Source: Paenibacillus pabuli (GTDB lineage: Bacteria; Bacillota; Bacilli; Paenibacillales; Paenibacillaceae). From it: a stretch of DNA of 64,000 nucleotides. Below, in pieces: positions 61,483-64,000 of the stretch (the stretch's first letter is position 1; the number at the start of each line of letters is the position of its first letter). The stretch lies in the NCBI RefSeq assembly GCF_039831995.1, contig NZ_JBDOIO010000001.1, forward strand, positions 248,001 to 312,000, written 5' to 3'. A program made the translations under genes and the position numbers. The notes under the pieces are model-generated. The model did not search any database and was not told the origin of the DNA. It worked only from the letters and a program-made list of their open reading frames with translations.

Positions 61483-62058
61483 ATGAATCGAGCATTTAAC
61501 GGAATTATTGAAACTTACAGTGGAATCGAATTTAATATAATGCAACCTCAAGCTGAACTTATCAAACTCATGGATATCGCTCATGCCTTACCTCTGATTT
61601 GTGTTTTCGGTGGTCAGTGTGATCAGTTCAGCAGTGTAGGAACGCATGCACTTAATTTATCCTATCTCCTTGAAACTAAGGGTTATAGCTACCGGCACCA
61701 ATTACTAGCACTGGTTCAAAGTTTCGCACAAGCTTATACAGGTCAAATTCCTGAATACATTAAATCAGCTTTTCCTGTAGTACAGGAAATCGAAAATCGT
61801 GTTGCTGAGCAGATCAATATTGGACTGAGAATCCCGGAATTTACGGCTGATGAATATAAAATCGTTGAACGATATAATATAATGTTGCAATCACATGAAG
61901 CATATATGCTCAAGAAGTGTTTAACTTACAATATCGAACCCATCATCTTCCCTGACATTCACGTCAATGAGGGAAGTCACTACGATGTCAAATCTAGCAT
62001 TCTGTCAAGATTCCATGAGTTGAATATGAGTGTATTGTCAGATGGTATGTACGCTTAG
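61483..62058 (+). CDS. HD-phosphohydrolase relative lacking the HD pair, 191 aa
   Basis: Start placed at ATG 61483 behind CGGAGTG. The protein follows, residue by residue, the phage/plasmid YfbR-like phosphohydrolase pattern: FNIMQPQAELIKLMDIAHAL, ICVFGGQCDQFSSVGTHALN (FGG and the first His kept), then LALVQSFAQAYTGQIPEYIK where active members read LLHDAxEAYLGDIPxPLK. His-Asp is replaced by Gln-Ser, so the metal site is broken and catalysis is unlikely. The Asp expected later is also not obvious. It may have become a binding or regulatory protein. Confidence 0.72.
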   Translation: MNRAFNGIIETYSGIEFNIMQPQAELIKLMDIAHALPLICVFGGQCDQFSSVGTHALNLSYLLETKGYSYRHQLLALVQSFAQAYTGQIPEYIKSAFPVVQEIENRVAEQINIGLRIPEFTADEYKIVERYNIMLQSHEAYMLKKCLTYNIEPIIFPDIHVNEGSHYDVKSSILSRFHELNMSVLSDGMYA

Positions 62059-62130
62059 GTAATCGCTAACAAGTACAATTTTGAAATTTGTAGTCTATAT
62101 GTGAAGCTCGTAGGATTTTGAAGGTATTAA

Positions 62131-62247
62131 ATGGAAAATTTATACATTACACGACAAAATTCGACATATAAACAGTGGAAAAATTGGAAAAAATACTTGA
62201 CATTCGACAGTAAAACTAAAAACAATCTCTTTTTAGCTCTAGGATAA
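62131..62247 (+). CDS. Small protein, 38 aa
   Basis: ATG behind GAAGGT. MENLYITRQNSTYKQWKNWK, then KYLTFDSKTKNNLFLALG: basic and aromatic, a possible amphipathic helix. It lies just before the shared-type promoter at 62253, which starts 6 nt after its stop. Could be a regulator or a chance frame. The rest of the 62059-62375 gap holds that promoter and a copy of the 18764-type repeat. Confidence 0.42.
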   Translation: MENLYITRQNSTYKQWKNWKKYLTFDSKTKNNLFLALG

Positions 62248-62252
62248 ACACA

Positions 62253-62307
62253 ATAGATTTGATATAATGTGATTAGAGGGATGGGAAAATGGGTAAAATA
62301 CTATTGT
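62253..62307 (+). promoter_or_regulatory. Extended -10 promoter followed by a repeat copy
   Basis: ATAGATTTGATATAAT (62253-62268) is identical to 18826-18841; TATAAT is at 62263-62268 with TGA before it. The -35 is poor. AAAATACTATTGT (62295-62307), a partial copy of the 20-bp repeat at 18764, lies in the leader. GGACAACCATTGTCC further on forms a small hairpin. Confidence 0.65.
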
Positions 62308-62375
62308 ATTAACATAAAAATAATCGGACAACCATTGTCCCTGACATAATTCCAAATGGAAGAAGGCTAATTACA

Positions 62376-62873
62376 TTGAAGAAAAATCTACCTGTATTTA
62401 ACCATGAAACCGAATATGTTCCGAAAGTGGCTAGCATGCTATCTTTGGGTGGTACTGTAATCGTTTGCGGTGATTTGACTCACCTGAAAACTGACTTTGT
62501 ACCTCGACTACTTAAAGAAGTAGACGAATATTATTCATCTTTTAACATCAGTTTTCATGAACATCCAGCTGGTTTTTCGAATAAGACTATAGCACAAACA
62601 TTGGATGGTAAACTACTTTGCATTGCAGGACATCCTGAAACAGCTTTAGCTCGTTATGCCAAAAAATTAGGCATAACTATGGAAGATTTACTTGAACGGA
62701 CTGACTATGTTCTTTACGTAGAGAGTTCTGACAAAGTTTTCATCTCCGATCTAGCTGCTGATTTCTCTGATTTCGATTTTTTGATGGAAAGTAAATCTGA
62801 AAATGTTATTCATTCGATAGATAAGATAGCTCATATGTCCGACTACAAGTCCTTCCTTAATCATTATAATTAA
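62376..62873 (+). CDS. Unknown protein, possibly a decayed secretion-ATPase fold, 165 aa
   Basis: TTG start behind AGAAGG. GGTVIVCGDLTHLKTDFVPR stands where GspE/VirB11-type ATPases have GTVLVTGPTGSGKTT. KLLCIAGHPETALARYAKKL recalls their LxTLHANSAxxAxxRL segment. The P-loop itself is absent and the protein is short, so it is no working ATPase of that type. The resemblance may be chance. It lies behind the repeat-controlled promoter at 62253. Confidence 0.5.
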   Translation: MKKNLPVFNHETEYVPKVASMLSLGGTVIVCGDLTHLKTDFVPRLLKEVDEYYSSFNISFHEHPAGFSNKTIAQTLDGKLLCIAGHPETALARYAKKLGITMEDLLERTDYVLYVESSDKVFISDLAADFSDFDFLMESKSENVIHSIDKIAHMSDYKSFLNHYN

Positions 62874-62999
62874 GTAAGATATATTGAAAGGTTTGGATTT
62901 TCATATAACAGTGCAGATGTGATGCATTAATTTAGTCGACTATGTATATGGGCGATACGGGAATGTATAAATCTGCATTTATAGGAAAGAGTGATCTTA

Positions 63000-63470
63000 A
63001 TGATTAGTCACATGGAATCGGATAGCACGCCTAAAAAAGAAAACTTATGCTCTGTTGAATTTATCGATGAGGACAAGCCTAACATGCGTCCTTCTGGACC
63101 GAGTTATTTGGTGACTCTCGATCAGGCAAAGAACGTACCTGCTGTCTCTTGGGAAAAGGAAGGATTATTTCTCACGCTAAATGGGTACTGGTACTTCTTT
63201 AATAGAGCGCGCGATTTAAAGATTAGTGTTTCTGATTTTTTACGTGACGCTGGTTTTGTATCAATTATATCTAAAAATAAACAAATTGAAGAACCTTATG
63301 AACGTTTTACTATGTGGGTATCTCCTGAAAATAAATTGATTACTCGTCGAGAGTATTCACGTCATCAGTATTTAGCTAAGAAGAAAAGTATTCCGGTCAA
63401 AGAACACTTAATTGAACTTGGCTACTTCCGTTTAAAAGATACCGAATCTAAAAATAAGTCTGGAGAGTGA
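63000..63470 (+). CDS. Hypothetical protein, 156 aa
   Basis: Start placed at ATG 63000 behind AGGAAAGAGTG; GTG 62991 lies inside that site. A soluble, Lys/Glu-rich protein: VSWEKEGLFLTLNGYWYFFN, a helix with SVSDFLRDAGFVSIISK, and a basic end (RREYSRHQYLAKKKSIPVKE). No family recognised. It heads a short run of small genes to the window end. Confidence 0.62.
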   Translation: MISHMESDSTPKKENLCSVEFIDEDKPNMRPSGPSYLVTLDQAKNVPAVSWEKEGLFLTLNGYWYFFNRARDLKISVSDFLRDAGFVSIISKNKQIEEPYERFTMWVSPENKLITRREYSRHQYLAKKKSIPVKEHLIELGYFRLKDTESKNKSGE

Positions 63471-63478
63471 AAAACTAA

Positions 63479-63622
63479 ATGACTTATAGTCCTACGGGAT
63501 TAAACTTAGTCACTAATTACACTTATGGTTTAAAATATATGTCCTCTCTACGAACTATTAAACTAACTCTATTTAAATTCGGATACATACTTAAACTGAG
63601 GATTGTACTGGGGATGTTTTAG
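63479..63622 (+). CDS. Small basic protein, 47 aa
   Basis: ATG behind GGAGAGTG, which lies at the end of the previous gene. MTYSPTGLNLVTNYTYGLKY, then a basic hydrophobic half (SLRTIKLTLFKFGYILKLRI). It could be membrane-associated. The TAG precedes the next ATG by one base. Function unknown. Confidence 0.5.
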   Translation: MTYSPTGLNLVTNYTYGLKYMSSLRTIKLTLFKFGYILKLRIVLGMF

Positions 63623-63623
63623 C

Positions 63624-63785
63624 ATGTCGTTATCGCTGAAAATACCTTTAATTTTGATAGTCGTCCTTGCTGTTAGTGCGTTGCTCATATACCTTGATAT
63701 ATTTTACTCAACAGTATGTTACTGGTCTGTTTGGGCAGTAATATCCTATATAAATTATCGTCGTAAGCATCAACGGAAAGGGTGA
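63624..63785 (+). CDS. Small membrane protein, 53 aa
   Basis: Start placed at ATG 63624 behind TGGGGATG; TTG 63603 is in frame but without a site. Two membrane segments (IPLILIVVLAVSALLIYLDI, TVCYWSVWAVISYINY) and a basic tail (RRKHQRKG). Same plan as the small proteins at 4418 and 43979. Function unknown. Confidence 0.6.
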   Translation: MSLSLKIPLILIVVLAVSALLIYLDIFYSTVCYWSVWAVISYINYRRKHQRKG

Positions 63786-63790
63786 TTTTA

Positions 63791-64000
63791 TTGCTTCGTA
63801 ATGATATTAGACCTTCATTACATGATGTGCTGGAAAATGTATCTCGCATCGGGTCGCTAATTTACGAACTGCATCAGCTTGATAAAAAGCTATTCTCCTC
63901 TGAAAATATGAAATCTGAAACTACTATGCGCTATAATGGCGCATTTTCTCTTTTGGACTCTAATATGCCTTCAGAAGCTTTGAAACATATCACTGATTAT
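63791..64000 (+). CDS. 5' part of an unknown gene cut by the window end
   Basis: TTG start behind AAAGGGTGAT, 5 nt after the previous stop, open for 70 codons to the last base. LRNDIRPSLHDVLENVSRIG and SLIYELHQLDKKLFSSENMK suggest a helical soluble protein. Function unknown. Confidence 0.55.
   Translation, partial: MLRNDIRPSLHDVLENVSRIGSLIYELHQLDKKLFSSENMKSETTMRYNGAFSLLDSNMPSEALKHITDY

Noticed and set aside
62278..62345. Seven- or 22-codon leader frames behind AGGGATGGG in front of the 165-aa gene
   Set aside because: Ribosome-site spacing is poor or the peptide is too short; kept only as a note.

Overview
The window reads as part of a large extrachromosomal replicon of a low-GC Gram-positive bacterium (Bacillota, Bacillus/Paenibacillus-like). 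The grounds are strong AGGAGG-type ribosome binding sites, frequent TTG and GTG starts, sigma-A promoters with TATAAT boxes (several of extended -10 type), short rho-independent terminators, and Gram-positive lipoprotein and M23 signatures. Every credible gene in the 64 kb lies on the + strand. I see no rRNA, tRNA, CRISPR array, insertion sequence, capsid, portal, terminase or tail gene. The best overall reading is a big conjugative plasmid or plasmid-like element with its own phage-style replication set. The host is not identifiable from sequence reading alone.

Layout. 1-4.2 kb: end of a large Asn/Gly/Ser-rich protein, an unknown gene, then a ParM-like actin overlapping a ParR-like ribbon-helix-helix adaptor. 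4.2-6.8 kb: two small membrane proteins, a 5'-3' exonuclease, and a strongly promoted unknown protein. 6.9-10.7 kb: a run of small unknown genes containing two sets of paralogues. 10.7-19.8 kb: DnaX (pol III gamma/tau), a protein with two HU-like repeats, membrane microproteins, a bactofilin, a HAD phosphatase, dUTPase, a GNAT protein, a lipoprotein, a repeat-regulated microprotein and a YdjM-type membrane hydrolase.

19.9-43.0 kb is a type IV secretion/conjugation-like block. It holds secreted and membrane proteins, a 1,820-residue VirB6-like protein, a CpaE/MinD-like protein with a damaged P-loop, a 1,042-residue coiled-coil protein, a VirB4-type ATPase, an M23 peptidase, a lipoprotein and two FtsK/TcpA-like motors. 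43.1-60.9 kb is the replication block: DEDDh exonuclease, SNF2-like helicase, DnaC-like loader, DnaB-like helicase, an 890-bp AT-rich gap with repeated ATCTCAG motifs (candidate origin or centromere), a 3D-domain wall protein, a DnaG zinc domain without the primase core, a RuvC-like nuclease, an NAD-dependent DNA ligase split into two separated genes, a ParB-HNH fusion, an EAL phosphodiesterase, a pol III delta-like protein and a sigma-like protein. 60.9-64 kb holds small genes, including an HD-hydrolase relative that has lost its HD pair.

Inferred working model: the ParM/ParR pair, the ParB-HNH protein and perhaps the HU-like protein segregate or organise the element. DnaB, loader, DnaX, delta, exonucleases and ligase supply much of a replisome, while the DNA polymerase, sliding clamp and primase core are not in the window. 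The FtsK-like motors feed DNA to the VirB4/VirB6-like channel, helped by the M23 and 3D wall enzymes. No relaxase was recognised.
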